Positions 47,824 through 60,365 are shown, counted from the first letter of the stretch. The stretch: DNA of 64,000 nt from Heterobasidion occidentale (GCA_039111635.1 JBCAQO010000012.1:1364001-1428000); one strand, 5' to 3'. Notes: generated by a model not told the origin, from the sequence alone. Program-made: numbers and translations.

Positions 47824-49302
47824 ACAGGGGAGGCTTCGTTTTTGCGGCCACAACGGCATCGCACGGTAATCACCTAGGTATTGTTTGGCCCCTTCGTCTC
47901 TTCGCAAGTTCTCGTTTCTTCGTTGCATCGTCGATCTCGCGCTTCTCTTCCCCATGCCGAGCGTCGCTTTCTTCACGTTGCTCACTTGGGCGGCGTCGAT
48001 CACGCTCTCTTGGACCCGCTCCGTAATCTTGTCCACACCGTTTCGTCCCGACTTGGCCTAGTCAGCTATGTTGTGTTGTAATTTGCACCTCGAGTGCGTC
48101 TCCATCCCTTTAGCTTTTATTATTTATCTCTCGTGTTCTGCCTTGTTTATTTGCGCTTGGACTACGCACCACTAGTATTCCGCACCACATCGCATCGCCA
48201 TCGTTTATCACATTGCCATTGTAGTAGCAGTACGTAGTCGGCCTCGTCTCTTCTTCTCGTCGACTGTCTCGCAGTTGTAATATCCCGTTTTTACTAGCTT
48301 AGCTCTATAGTACACTGCGCAGGCCCGTTGGCCATGCGCAGGGTCAGTCTATCATTATACATATATGTACGAGTATAGTAACAGACTGTTGAGCCGTCCA
48401 GGCGGGCGCGCGACGCCAGACAGAAGTTGTGTATTCTGAGGACCGCCACGTGTCTGAACATTCCTCACCCATGCCAAGGTCGTCTCTCAGCGTAAGCACC
48501 AGTGTCTGAGACAAGAGCTCCTCCGCACGTGCCCTCATCACTCACTCCCTTATGTGAATCCCCGTGGAGTTCAAGACGACTGAGAGGCAGAGGGTGAAAG
48601 GTGCAAGGGAAGGCGCAAGGGAAGGTTGGCAGGGCTGGTGCGATGTTGTCAGGGGAGCGAGGGCGGAAGGGATCAAATGGAGTGAGGGAAACACACTTGG
48701 ATGCGAGTGATGGCAGCGCTGTAGGTAGGGTCGCCGCCGTTGTGGAGGAGGAAGACGCTTCTTGGCCTTTTCTTCTTTAGTCGAGGACTCGAGTGGCAGG
48801 GTGTTCAATCGTCTTCAGTGGGGGTCATATTCATGGCGGTGCGTCGATCGGTGATTCTGTTGCTCTGCCTCGATACGGTGGTGGATGGCGGCATGCGGCG
48901 GTACTAACGTCAGCGCGGCAATGTCGTCGGCGTTATATACATACTTATACTCTTCATTCGTCTGTCGTCATTTTTTTGAGTGGGATCAGGAGGTCTAGGT
49001 CTACGAAGGGCGGTGGTATTCTTGGAGATTCTTGGTGCCCGGCGCGGCAGAGTAAAATGTGTTCATTCTCACGGTTCACATGGCCATCTAACGGTAGTCT
49101 CCGTGGCTGACCTTTACACAGAAGACAGTCGTTCTGTGTATAAGGTCTGCACACAAATTTGATGCCTTGGCGGGGAGTCCAGCCTCGGCTGTTTCCGACA
49201 GATTGATGCCGCATGTGCCGATACATGCCGTCCACGTGTATACTTAGTGAAATGATAAGCAATGGATAACCTTGAAAAACATATAGCGCCTCTTCTACCG
49301 CG
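47824..49302. other. 3' region of the RRM gene and intergenic
   Basis: T/C-rich 3' untranslated sequence to about 48.3 kb, then unique sequence with compositional frames only. Confidence 0.55.
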
Positions 49303-51865
49303 ATGCAATCAGCTTGGAGGGTGCCTCGTACTCCTACAGAGCCCTGCGGCACTCCGAGGACTGCAAGTGGGCGTAATGCATCTAGTACAAATATCCCAAG
49401 TGCAAAGCAGCGCTCTCCCGAAGAAAAAATGCAAGACATACTTGATACTATTAAATCAAGCGGATGGTCATTAGGGGAATTTCTCTGCCGTTTATTCTGC
49501 GACGACAAGACTAAAAAAATCTACATTGAATTTTCTGCATCACAGTCACAGTATCTCCAGAAATTTTTATCCGGAAGCACCAAATACAAACCTCTCGATG
49601 TAGTTCGAGGCATATATAACCACCACCATAGCTCCCCACCACCCTACCACATCGACGAAGGCTTTTATTTTTCTGTGAATACAAGCTTAAAGTCAATATC
49701 CCATGCGCAACCAGCAATATCAACTTGGGCACTTAGACTTGTCGGGAATGAGATAGGTTACGAGGCCGATGACCTTGTGTCACCATCATCGGGCCTCCGT
49801 GTACGTGCCTCTGGGAAAGATGTTCAAGCCAAAGTTGAAGAAGAGGGGGAATCGGCCAACATACCTCATGGAGATAGTCTGGCAACAGAGCCCGACAATC
49901 TGGCTGACATTGTAGGACACCCGCACAGTACCACGGATGATCATACTGTCACAAACAGCTCTGAAGCTCAGCCAAGATACGAAAAGATGCTTGAAAGGCA
50001 AGCACTGGCTTCGGATGGAACAGAAATTATTTCAAAAAAACGGAAATCCAAGTCTAGATCACCTGATCCCCTCATATCTTGGGACACAATTCGGCATTTC
50101 TCCATACAGGCTTGCAAGCCAATACGAGGGAATTGCTCCGGTAACCTGGAGGATTCTCAGTCATTTTATTGGACAATACAAGAAATCAGACCCAAATGAG
50201 GACTGGTACTCGTTAGAGGAGTCGGGAGGATCCAAGAAGGAGGCGGAGGCGGTAGAACCAGAGGCGGTAGAATCGGTGGCGATAGAACAGGAGGAAGATA
50301 CGGAGTCGGAGGAGTACCACCCGAGTCGTCATGTGAGTATGGTGATCTTCATGACCTGGAAAGAGATGATCAGACTGTTCTCGGCCTAGGTTTTGACCAG
50401 CGTCATGAGTGCGTTGATCCTCAAAAGGAACCAACGTGCAAACATGTTTCCTCTATTGCGAGCTATCGTGATATTTGCCCAGCGTGGTCATCAGTCAATG
50501 TATCAAGTGGGGAGCCGCTTGGGAGCCTGCGCACCTTATATCACAGTGACGCGCGCCTTGAAGATGATGGCCAAAAAGGCACGTGAGATGCTACGCCAAG
50601 TCGGCACTGATGGATCTCAACGCCCAACGATTGTCGTTCTCGATAATATACAAGCTTACAAGAAGTTGTGGAATCCTTCTCTCGGGGGAGAAGCGCAGAT
50701 GATCATAGGAACAGGGGCAACAGCCGTTGAGATGGAGGACTGCCCACCTGGAGCATTTGAGCTGGCCCCTCTGCTAGAGAACTGCAAGCAAAATAAACGA
50801 TCATCTCTCACGGTCGAAGCGCTAGAGGGAAGCATTGACTGGGCGCACATTCGGGCGGTCGAGAGGTTCCATTGGGTGGACGCACTGATTTTCTATGTTC
50901 CAGCACTTGATGTGCACCGTGATGCTTTCGTCCAGATGTTCAACGATCAGACGCGAAAACACCAGATAAACCCAAAAAGACATACCGTTGTCCAGCCGCT
51001 TGGTACAAATGATGCAAACGAGGTGTCGACACAAGGAATGATGTCGGCCTTGACAGATTTCTTGGCTCAGCTCGGAATCACGGAGGAGACATATGGGGGG
51101 AGGCTGGTCTTCTTCACAGGCGACGGAAAGACTTTCGAGGGGATTAACAAGGTCAAAAAGTTACTATCTGCGCAAGTTGGGGATTTTAAGTCACTACGTT
51201 TTGTGCGCGCGGTGCTTGAAATTTGGCACACAAAATGGACAGACCTTAACAGGATCTTCCAGTGCCATTGGGGAACCGGATACGAGATGACGGACCCATC
51301 AATGATTGGCTACATCGCACGAGCCATTTCGAGTCCCATCCCGTCGGATCTCAGTAAGGTGGACTTCTATCCGAGCAAGCGGCTGCTGAATATTGCTGTT
51401 CGCAGGCATATATTGGACTGCTGGGGGTGAGTGCCGAGTGTGTTTATATCGAGATTTGCGTGATACTGAATCTTCAACCATAAGCACCCACCTAGGGACA
51501 AAGGATCTACATGCTCACTTTGCCTCTCTGGCTCTTGAAGATCACCTTCCAGGTCTCAGTGAGCTTCTATTAGATGCCCATGTCCTGGTGGAACGGTATT
51601 GCACCACAGATGCCTATATGCGTGCTCTTGATTCTCAGCTAGCAGGAAACACACGACGGTCTGACGCACTGCCAGAGAGCGCGGATGAACTATCGTCCAT
51701 AGCGCCATCGGAGAGTGCCCATCAATCGAGCGGTCTGCTTGCTTATGGCGAGAATGACAACTGCATCTTGCAATCAAGGCCAATGGCGGATGATGGCACC
51801 ATGGATGTCGATCTTCTCCTTGAACGACCGGAGGATACTGTGGAAGATGTCTATGAGTCGGATAC
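49303..51865 (+). pseudogene. DUF6589 gene, 5' part, cut by the Ty3 element
   Basis: Start at 49303 (MQSAWRVPRTP). Exons 49303-50332, 50390-51426 and 51485-51865 use clean GT...AG introns of 57 and 58 nt. An N-terminal region with a KKRKSKSR basic cluster precedes the DUF6589 core: LILKRNQRANMF, VTRALKMMAKKAREML, IVVLDNIQAYKKL and later LVFFTGDGKTFEGINKV. A frame change near 50098-50104 is needed before PYRLASQYEG, so the gene was possibly already damaged. Coding stops mid-codon sense at the LTR (…VYESD). DUF6589 is a domain of unknown function abundant in basidiomycetes; the acidic residues and copy number suggest a transposase-like past, which is inference. Confidence 0.85.
51861..51865. 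repeat. left target-site duplication of the Ty3 element
   Basis: GATAC directly before the LTR, inside the DUF6589 reading frame. Confidence 0.95.
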
Positions 51866-52486
51866 TGTTACGAACTGCTCGTTCAGTAACCCAAGAGTAA
51901 CAGGTTCTTCCCTAGGTCGCACAAAAGGACTGAGTGGTGGGCGAGGTCTCGACTGTATCAGGCGATGATACAGGAGGGAAATAATGATTGGCTCTAAGAA
52001 TCCTGTATGCGTAGATACAGGGGAACGAAGAGGTTCGTATTCGAAGATACGAATGAACGAAGAGAATAGACTGAAGATCCTCAGCCTATTCTATGGGCCT
52101 TATATACTGTATAGGGTATAGGGTAAGAGTCCGTGTGCTTCTCCAGGTTTCCATCCTAGGAGAGCTGTGGCCGCCGTCTTTCCCTCCGGCACCTACTCTT
52201 GTACTTCTCCAGTCGCACTGATCCATCATGGTGCGACGAGGTGCTTACCCGTAAGCCCTAAGCCCATGGCATGTGAATACGCCTCTCATTACTGTGTGAA
52301 CTCTGTGAGCCTCATGTCCCTCCAATATAGCCTTTACCGATGTCTTGAAGAACCATCGGTCTTGTCGGCTCCTAAGGACATGCTGAATACCTTGGTGTAC
52401 GCTCCGTAGTGGAGCCGCCTAGCATGTGATGCTTGATCCATCGGTTAGACCGGCCGCGAAGGGCCCCGATCGGTCAAGTCATAACA
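51866..52486 (-). repeat. 3' LTR of the Ty3 element (621 bp)
   Basis: Reads TGTTACGA...CATAACA on the + strand. Differs from the other LTR at three sites, each C/T in a CG or TG context. Confidence 0.96.
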
Positions 52487-52489
52487 TTA

Positions 52490-52499
52490 CCCCCTTTCT
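52490..52499 (-). other. polypurine tract
   Basis: AGAAAGGGGG on the minus strand, three bases before the 3' LTR; primes plus-strand DNA in LTR elements. Confidence 0.75.
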
Positions 52500-55088
52500 A
52501 GGTCCCAACTCCTGAGGGACTACTCGCTTGAGCAGAAACGAGCTTCATCGTCATTCCACGGACAATTGCTTTGTGGTCGTCAAATAGATTGGGATGCGTC
52601 TTCCCAATATCACTGCGTTTTCTGGGGCGAAGACCGACCTACGTCGTTTACAACGCCTAGGAATTTTCCTTCTCCGTTGAGCTGTTTGATTCAGGTTCCT
52701 AGCAACATCAGCCACAATATTGCGTCGCCTTCGGTGTTCTTCCTTCACCGCACTGTTTTGTTGCGAGTACACTCCTAGAGTCAATAGGCAGCTGCTCGAA
52801 ACCAGGTGCCCCCTGGTGCCTTTGTTAAACTGGTTTCCAGTCCGGTGACGATGCAGAAAGGTGTTGTGCGAATGATTATAGGATGAAATAGAAACTCGTC
52901 TGTGGGTGGGTGTGTGTCGTTCTTCTTCCAAAGTGCCGAAGGCCATGTCTCAGTGTTTCCAGGATAGATCTTGATCTCCTTGATCTCCGGTATCGAGGGG
53001 GACTCCAGGTGTGTGGGTTGATCGCTTTACTAAGGCTTAGGCCCACCAACCTATCAAGAATAGACTTTTCTTGACTTGTTTTGAGTCCGGCAAGACCCCT
53101 TTGAAGATCCCTAACTCTGTCAGCCCCATACGGTGGCCTTGTCAGGTTAGAGATTGAGTGTTCGTCCAGAGTTTGTTTTTCACTAAGGGTATTGGACACG
53201 AGGTAAGGACTTTGAAGAATAGACTTTGAACCCCATGGTCTCTTGAATAGATCATGGTATCCACCTTGACGGTAATTATGCGGGGTCAGCGTAAGGTATG
53301 TCCTGGTAGTTTAACGTCGTGCCGGACGTCCGTAGTTTTCACGTCTTTGCGGACGTCCGCTAGTTTATCCTTAAGTCGTTCCGGACTGAGGCTAGTTTAT
53401 ACATAAGTCGTTGCGGACTGTCCTGCTAGTTTATGCCAAGGTCGTTGCGGACCTATCCACCTCCCAACGTAGGAGTACCTGTAAACAAGACAGCAGGTGT
53501 TTCTGCGCGCCGGAACATTCATCGGTGATGCGCATAGGGCCGTAGACCAGTTCCTCCTTCTTGACAGGGTTCCCATTGAGGCAAGATGGTGACGGTTTAT
53601 ACTATATCAAACCGGATAACTTATAGAGTTGCGAGAATAGACCTTAAGCCTATTTTGACACAACTCACATGGCCCTGTAGACAGAAGGGCAGCTCAGTTT
53701 ATCGTCATGAAGGACGGCAACTAGTTTATAGTCATTGCGGACGTCCGCTATCGCCTGGCTTGAACCTCCCGAGCCTCGATAGATTTAATCCTCCGGGGTG
53801 AGGGTAGTTTAGGTCATTTCAGACTAGTTGATGGTCAAGGTCGTGACCATCAACCACGACTCCTATACTTGAAGGAGTAAGTAGTTTACCATCATTGCGG
53901 ACGAGATCAACATTGTGGTGTCAACAACGATGTCAATCGACATCTCCTATGCTGAAAGGAGTGGTAGTTTAACGTCTTTGCGGACGCAGCAATGCCAAAA
54001 CATATCTCATGTTTGGACACTGCTCATGACCCTGTAATGAAAGGGTAGTCCCAGTTTAACGCCATGGAGGGCGTCCGTAGTTTACCGTCATCGCGGACAC
54101 CCCGTAGTTTTACATCATTGCGGATGATTGCGACACGAGGCACGGTCCCAGTTGCCTCTTGACTGGCCCTTGAAGCGGAATCCTTGCTTCGGACTTCAAG
54201 GGTAGAATGGGCGCGCCATGGAGTAGTCGTGGCCTTGTCGGAAGGCTGGCAACCCGCTCCATGTCCCCAAACCCCTCGCACGGAATTGAACCGTGTCGAC
54301 CCCATATTCTTTTACTGTAGGGCGTATGGAATATGGAAGCGCCTCGACCTAGTCGGCAGGGTTCTGCAACGGTGGAGGCCCTCACTTCCACCGTCTGCCA
54401 GAATGCAACCACGCTCCGAGGGTCTTGGTAGCTTTAGCGTCGTTCCGGACGGTAACTAGTTTATAGTCATTGCGGACCAAGCCTTTCGTAGTTTTACATC
54501 GTTGCGGATGTAATTTCTCCGTTTTGGGTACTAATGGAGTGCGGCCATCAGTTCCTGCATCGCTGATAGGGTCCCCTAATGCGGAAACGACCCTGTAAAA
54601 CCGGAGATCCAAAGTGGGACGTCCAAGACACCTGTCAGACCTTGACAGCGAGGTTGGTCCACCGTTCCCCAACGGTGGGTATGCATCACGATTTCCCACC
54701 AATATTCATGCATCATTCATGTACCAGTTATGTTGTGAATCCTAAGGGCCTCCTAATGCGGAAAGGGCCCTGTAAAACTGGGGATCCAAGCGGGACGCCC
54801 GATTCGCTTGTCAGAATACCTCTTGACAACGAGAGTGTTGAATGCTTGTCCTTCATCTTGAGACCGGAGGGCTGCAATACGAAATGGTCAGGTACTTCCC
54901 CTGCCTTCTTATCTTTTCACAGTTTAACGTCATGCAGGACGTTCGTTCCGGCGTCCTGTGCGTGAAACCGGTACCTGTGGTGCGGAGGGTCCTTTCCTCT
55001 CCATCACCTTGTCTAATATCCTCCACCAATGTCTCCGTAGTCTCCGTACCCCTCGTCTGGTCTGTAGTAGGGGTCGATGTCGTCGTAA
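52500..55088 (-). repeat. non-coding 3' tract of the Ty3 element with repeated motif
   Basis: About 2.6 kb between the accessory ORFs and the 3' LTR. From about 53306 to 54945 at least 16 copies of a degenerate unit occur, on the + strand close to TAGTTTA-N(2-5)-CGTCNTTGCGGAC. Some copies are back to back (53306-53450), others spaced by 50-150 bases. Several contain the palindrome GCGGACGTCCGC or a CGTC/GACG pair able to form a short hairpin. Two longer related blocks lie at 54571-54653 and 54746-54833. No ORF of note. Confidence 0.75.
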
Positions 55089-55702
55089 TTATCGCCTTCG
55101 ACCTCGTCCCAGGCGTCTAGTTCCGCTCGAGTCCAGGAAGTAGTCGCTGAGTCGGGCGCTGGCGGACTGGAGTTCTTCTACCAATGTGTGGATGCGCTCC
55201 TTCAACTCGATTATCTCGAGGACGTTTGGAGCCGGCGAATCTCTTGGTCGAGTTCTTCTAGGACTGCTTCGCCTGGGTTGAAGGTTGCCCTTGTTCTCTG
55301 GCTCCCTCGTCCCTCATTCCTCCTGTACCTTGGAGGATGCTCCTCATTGCTGCCTCCTGCGTCCTGCCCGGTGGATTGTCCTGCCGATATGGGAGGAAGG
55401 GCCTCTCGGTCCCTTCGTGCCTGTCGTTGGACCGTAGCCCAGACGTATTCGGTCTGGGTGGATGCGTCTCGACTACTTGTAGCCGGTATCGCTCTGCTAG
55501 CTTCGCTCCATGGTTGGACGCGGAATGGGTCAGTCCGAAACGGGATGGGCGTGGGATTGATGTCTTGTGTCGGTGCGCGAGATGAGGGCGGGTAGGAGCT
55601 CCAGATTGATGAAGGAGGAGAACTCGTCCGGATGAATGAGTAGGGCGTAAGCCCCATTATTTCCTCGGGCGTACCAGGAGGCGGCCCTATGATCATCTGC
55701 AT
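55089..55702 (-). CDS. Ty3 accessory ORF with C-terminal coiled coil
   Basis: Begins MQMIIGPPPGTPEEIMG at 55702. A Pro/Ser-rich first half is followed by an Arg/Glu-rich part and heptad-like leucines (VLEELDQEIRRLQT). The frame closes at 55211, but in the next frame the heptads go on (IIELKERIHTLVEELQSA) to a stop at 55089, so one base is probably missing near 55225. I recognise no domain. It lies 3' of pol, where some Ty3 elements carry an extra gene; there is no signal peptide or membrane segment to suggest an envelope protein. Confidence 0.5.
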
Positions 55703-55731
55703 AGGCCAGAAGCCTGACCTGGTCGCTCGCG

Positions 55732-56361
55732 TCAGGGTATGTTGTCGCTCTCGCTCCCTGGTTGCCCTGCGAAGAAGTTAGCGAGCCTTTGTAAGGCCAG
55801 CGCTGTGGCCATCTGAATTACCGCGGAGATGGTGGTGCGCTGGAGTAGAGCGTCTCCTAGTCCTTCCAACTCTCCGGGGTGCAGATCTCGACTACTGGTA
55901 GGGGGCCCTCTGGTCCCGGCAGCTGATGTACCAGCCGTTGTTGGTTCTTGTACACCTGCCTCAACAGTTGTAGGCGATGCCAGGTCCGAAGGGTTTCCTG
56001 GTCTTCTTCCGCCTCTCACCTCCTGTCTTGCGTCTCCTTGAGCCAACGCTGACGTCGGTTGCGGAGGCGCTGACGGAGCATGCCTTCCTTCTGCTTGACG
56101 TCCTTCATCGTGCTCGTCATGAGCTCTCTCAAACCGTGGTGAGGCTCGGGAACCCGTTCGATCTTCGACGGTGAGCGCGGTTTGGTGGACACTGATTTGT
56201 ACGGGAACTCCTTCTGGAGTCGTTGGGCGGCTGCTTCGGCTAGGGCGTCCAGTGTCGGGGTTGGCCACGGCCAGAATGATGTCTGGTGGGGAGGAGGTAG
56301 TCCCGTCATCAATGAGCATGGCACGTCCAGGGGAGTAATCAAGGGAGGAGTGGTCGGACAT
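55732..56361 (-). CDS. Ty3 accessory ORF, Pro/Ser/Thr-rich, 209 aa
   Basis: Starts MSDHSSLDYSPGRAML at 56361, 60 bases after the chromodomain stop, and ends at 55732. The first 130 residues are low-complexity (Pro, Ser, Thr, Arg, Glu); the last 50 (LGDALLQRTTISAVIQMATA) form a probable amphipathic helix. The following frame from 55702 may belong to the same protein. Unknown function; possibly a second structural or regulatory protein of the element. Confidence 0.5.
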   Translation of the reverse strand: MSDHSSLDYSPGRAMLIDDGTTSSPPDIILAVANPDTGRPSRSSRPTTPEGVPVQISVHQTALTVEDRTGSRASPRFERAHDEHDEGRQAEGRHAPSAPPQPTSALAQGDARQEVRGGRRPGNPSDLASPTTVEAGVQEPTTAGTSAAGTRGPPTSSRDLHPGELEGLGDALLQRTTISAVIQMATALALQRLANFFAGQPGSESDNIP

Positions 56362-56420
56362 GTACTGGGGAGGATTCTTGCTTCGAAAGGGGTGGAGCGT
56401 CTCCCCCTTTTTATAACTTT

Positions 56421-59400
56421 CTAAAGCTTAATCGCCGCAGGTCGGGGCTTGTCTGGGTAGCTTTCGTGGAATTCACGAAGCGCCTCGTCGGCCGTATCTT
56501 TGAGGAGGGCAAAGGGTTCCCAGGTGTTATCGGCCTCGGAGTATCCGACCCACTTGACAAGGTACTTGGTCCCTCGTCCCTGGCGCTTTGAATCTAGAAT
56601 GGCCTCCACTTCGTAGTGTTCTTCTTCATTCAAGATCTCTGGGGCAGGTCTGGGGAAGTTCCTTCCGTGGGCCTCTGTCTCATGATATTCCGTAAGCATG
56701 GAGGCATGAAACACCGGGTGTATCTTCCATGTTTCGGGTATTTCCAACCGATAAGCCAGAGCACCGATTCTTTCGGTCACTGAAAGGGGCCATAGCGTCG
56801 AGGTGCCAACTTGAACTTCGGGTGAGTCGTCCGAATGTGGGTTCCTTCTAACCAAACTTGGGTTCCTACTTCCCACTGTGGGAGTTTCCTGTGCAGGTCC
56901 CGGTCCTTGGCGTGCTGCGCTGCTATTTGTAGACTTGCGGCCGCATCTTCTTGGACTTCCTTGATTAGCTGCAAACGTTCAGTCACTGCGGGCACCTTGG
57001 TCTCCAGGGCTGAGTCGACTGAATATGGTGGATTGAACCCATAAAGGACTTCAAACGGCGACTTCCCAGTGGCGGAGTGTCTTCGGGTATTGTGGGAGAA
57101 TTCTGCGAAGGGGATCAAGTCTACCCAGTTATCTTGATGGTAGTTGCAGAAAACTCGCAGGAATTGCTCGATCTCTTGGTTTACCCGTTCTGTTTCTCCG
57201 TCCGTTTGGGGGTGGTAAGCCGTGCTGAGGGCAGGGGTAATTCCCATTCCTTTCCATAGTTCCCTTGTGAACTTTGCCGCAAATTGAGGACCTCTGTCGG
57301 ACACCACTTTGGTTGGTAAACCATATCGTTTGAACACATTGTCCTGGAAGAGCGTCGTGGTTTCTTCGGCCGTGATTGTCTTCTTGCACGGGGTTATGAC
57401 TATTCCTTTTGATAGACCTTGATCGACCACCACGTTGATCGAGTCGTAGCCTCTGCTTTCCGGGAGGTCTGTCACGAAGTCGGTGGAGATAAAGCGCCAA
57501 GGTGCGTTTGTGGTTTCCAGCAGTTGGATCGGTGGATGGGTCCTATGGGGAAGGTTCTTGGTAGATTGGCAGACTGCACATCCGTCCACATATGCGTGTA
57601 CAAATTTGGTCATGTTTGACCACCAGTAATGGCGTTGGACCAATTCTAAGGTCTTTGCTCGGCCCGGGTGTCCTGTAGCCATAGTGTCATGGTGCGTTTT
57701 GACAATCATTCGTCGAAGGAGGTCGTCCTTTGGGACGCATATGTAACCGTCGCGTCTTGTGATGCCCTCTTCATGTGTCCATTTCCCTAGGTCGCCCTTC
57801 ATTGCGTTTGGACCTTTTTCAAGCAGTTTCTTGAGGGCGACGTCGACTAGCAAATCGTGTTCCGAGCGCGAGTGTCGGATAAGGGCGAGGATGTCCGAGG
57901 ATACGAGTTCCGTTGTCTTGACGTGTATGCCTTCGCTTGGCTCTACCAGAGTTTCGCTGGACTCGGTGAAAAGTCTGGACGGGAGCAGAGTCTGTGCTTT
58001 GTTGTCAGATTCCACCCCCTCACTAAGGTCTGGACGCCTGGACAGAGCATCGGCATGATTCGTAGTTCCAGCCTTGTAACTGAGCTGGAAGTCAAATCGG
58101 GACAAAAACAGACTCCAGCGCGCTTGTCGCCTTGACAGGTCGCGCGCCGTCTGAAAGTGTTCCAGATTCTTATGGTCCGTCCAGACCTCAAAGGGGTGTC
58201 GAGCGCCTTCGAGGTAATGTTTCCAGTGTTCCAGCGCCTTGATAATGGCGAGGAGTTCGCGATCATGTACGTCGTAATTTCGTTCGGCCGGTGAGAACGA
58301 TCCTGAGAGGTATGCAACAGGGTGCCAGTCGTTATCAGGTCCTTCCTGTAAGAGGACTGCACCGTATGCCGCGAGGGAAGCATCAGTAACGAGCCGATAG
58401 GGGCGCATTGGGTCAGGGTATAACAGGACGGGTTGACTGATGAAGGCTTTCTTCAGTCGGTCAAACACCTGTTGGCACTCCGTGGTCCAGTCCCATCCCG
58501 TATCCTTCTTCGTGAGGTCGTGCAGGGGCCGAGCGATCAAGGAGAACTTATCAATAAATCGCCGGTAGAAATTCCCTAAGCCCAAGAAAGAGCGGATGTC
58601 GCGAACTGTGCGTGGGATGGGCCATTCCTGTATAGCTTCGATCTTCGAGTCTTCCATTGCGACGTGGTCTTTTGAAATCGTGTACCCAAGGTAGTTTAGC
58701 TTTTCCTTGTGGAACTCGCATTTCTCCGGTTTGAGATAAAGATCGTTGTCGCGCAGGATTTGGAGGACTCGCCGGAGAATCACAACATGTTCTGCTGTGG
58801 TCTTCGTGAAGATGAGGATGTCGTCCATATATACCGCTATTTTCCGGGCCAGGATGAGTTCCTGGAAGATCATGTTCATCATGGCTTGGAAGGTCCCTGG
58901 GGAATTACAAAGCCCGAAGAACATTACGGTAGGTTCGAAAAGCCCCAAGGGTGTGATGAAGGCTGCTTTGGATTCGTCTCCCTTTTTGATGTGCACGTTG
59001 TTGTATCCCCACCGAACATCGAGTTTCGAGAACACCGTTGCGCCTTTAATAATATCCAATAGTTCTTGGATTAATGGCAGCGGGCAGACGTCCCGAATGG
59101 TGTGTTCGTTAAGGTGGCGATAATCTTGTACCGGACGAAGCTTCCCATCTTTCTTGTTTACAAAAAAGAAAGAGGCCGCGCTATGTGCTGTTGACCGACG
59201 TATCGTCCCTCTAGCAAGGTGCTCCTTGACGAATTTCCCTAGTTCATCATGTTTTTCCGGACTCAAAGGAAATATTCGTGGAGCCTGGGGAACAAAAGAT
59301 GGTTTGAGATTGATCGCGTGGTCCATATCGTATGTTGGGGAAGCCTCTGTGATCGCCTCTCACTGAAGATGTCGAGGTAAGAATGATATTCCATCGGCAC

Positions 59401-60365
59401 CCGACCCTTCAAGTCGGTGGTGTCAATTTCTTCCTCCAGGTCTTCGTCAAAGCTTGCGAACCCCGAGGGTTCTGGAGCTACCTTTCTAACGACGGGTTCT
59501 CCTGCGCTATCCATTGCAGAGGAGTCAAACGGTGTTTGCGCTTCTTCAGCGACTTTCCCTGAAGTTTCGCCTTGGGCTACCTCCTGTTGAGCTTGCCGAC
59601 GTTCCTTCCTTTCGGTTATTTGTTCCTCGAGCCATTTCCGAGCTTTGCGTTGTCGGGATTTGTGCTCGAGTAACTCCATGAACCGAGTCTTCCATTCCTT
59701 CGCGGGTACTTGGCTCCATTGTTCTTTAGTCCAAGTCCACGAAGGTCCTACCGGTTCCGAGACAAGATGCGGTTTCGTCCGCTGGGGAATCTTGTCGCCG
59801 CGTAGTTTAGCTAGCCATGCCTTCTTGGTAGGCTCTTCCCGTGCCTTAGTGAACCCATATGGTTGTTGGCAATTTCTGGGGCATCGATCAAAGTGTACCT
59901 CACGGCGCCTCCACCCGATGGAGGGGTCGTGGTATTTCAACCAATCCGTTCCTAGGAGCATGTCGTCTTCCCCTAGATTGGTGATGAACATCTGGACGCG
60001 CTCGGTGTGAGTTCTCCCCCATCTATCCTTGACGGTGAGATTCGCGTCTAGGCCTCGTCGTATGAGGCCCGCCTTGTTGATGGTGTCATCGACGTTGCGA
60101 ACGCGGATGGGGCGGTTTAGAGGATAGGTGGGGAGGTTATGCTTCTCTACCCACTTCTCGTTTACCAGAATCCCTTCGCATGCTGAGTCGATGGTGGCCC
60201 TGGCTCCAGCGCTTCTTCCTCGAGTTGTTAATCGCACGTCAAGTCGAATGGGGGTAATAATGTGACTGTTCATTGCTCCGATTCGAATGTACGATGGGGA
60301 ATCATACTCGAGTTTCCTCAACCCTCTCTCTTCGGCTGGTGAAGGAGAGGTCAGGAAAAATCCTC
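56421..60365 (-). CDS. Ty3 pol: protease, RT, RNase H, integrase, chromodomain
   Basis: The pol frame opens at the gag stop and carries, in order: a protease with TIDSACEGI (DSA where DSG is usual) and LGTDWLKYHDPSIGW; RT with VNKKDGKLRPVQDYRHLN, FSKLDVRWGYNN and the catalytic YMDD; RNase H with LVTDASLAAYG, DRELLAI and WTDHKNL; integrase with a zinc finger (HHDTMATGH...CAVC) and the D,D,E residues in ISTDFVTDLP, VVSDRGPQF and GETERVNQE; and a chromodomain EVEAILDSKRQGRG then YLVKWVGYSEADNTWEP. Chromodomains direct integration toward marked chromatin. Reading needs one added base near 59365 (protease/RT) and near 56784 (integrase/chromodomain, a T run). Stop at 56421. Confidence 0.93.

Noticed and set aside
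52167..52409. 80-codon frame found in both LTRs
   Set aside because: Present on the strand opposite to the element's coding strand and simply duplicated with the LTR; no family likeness.
53306..53460. CRISPR-like array
   Set aside because: Repeats are degenerate, spacers irregular, the host is a eukaryote and the block lies inside a retrotransposon.
55089..56361. Envelope gene of the Ty3 element
   Set aside because: No signal peptide, membrane helix or cysteine pattern of an envelope protein.
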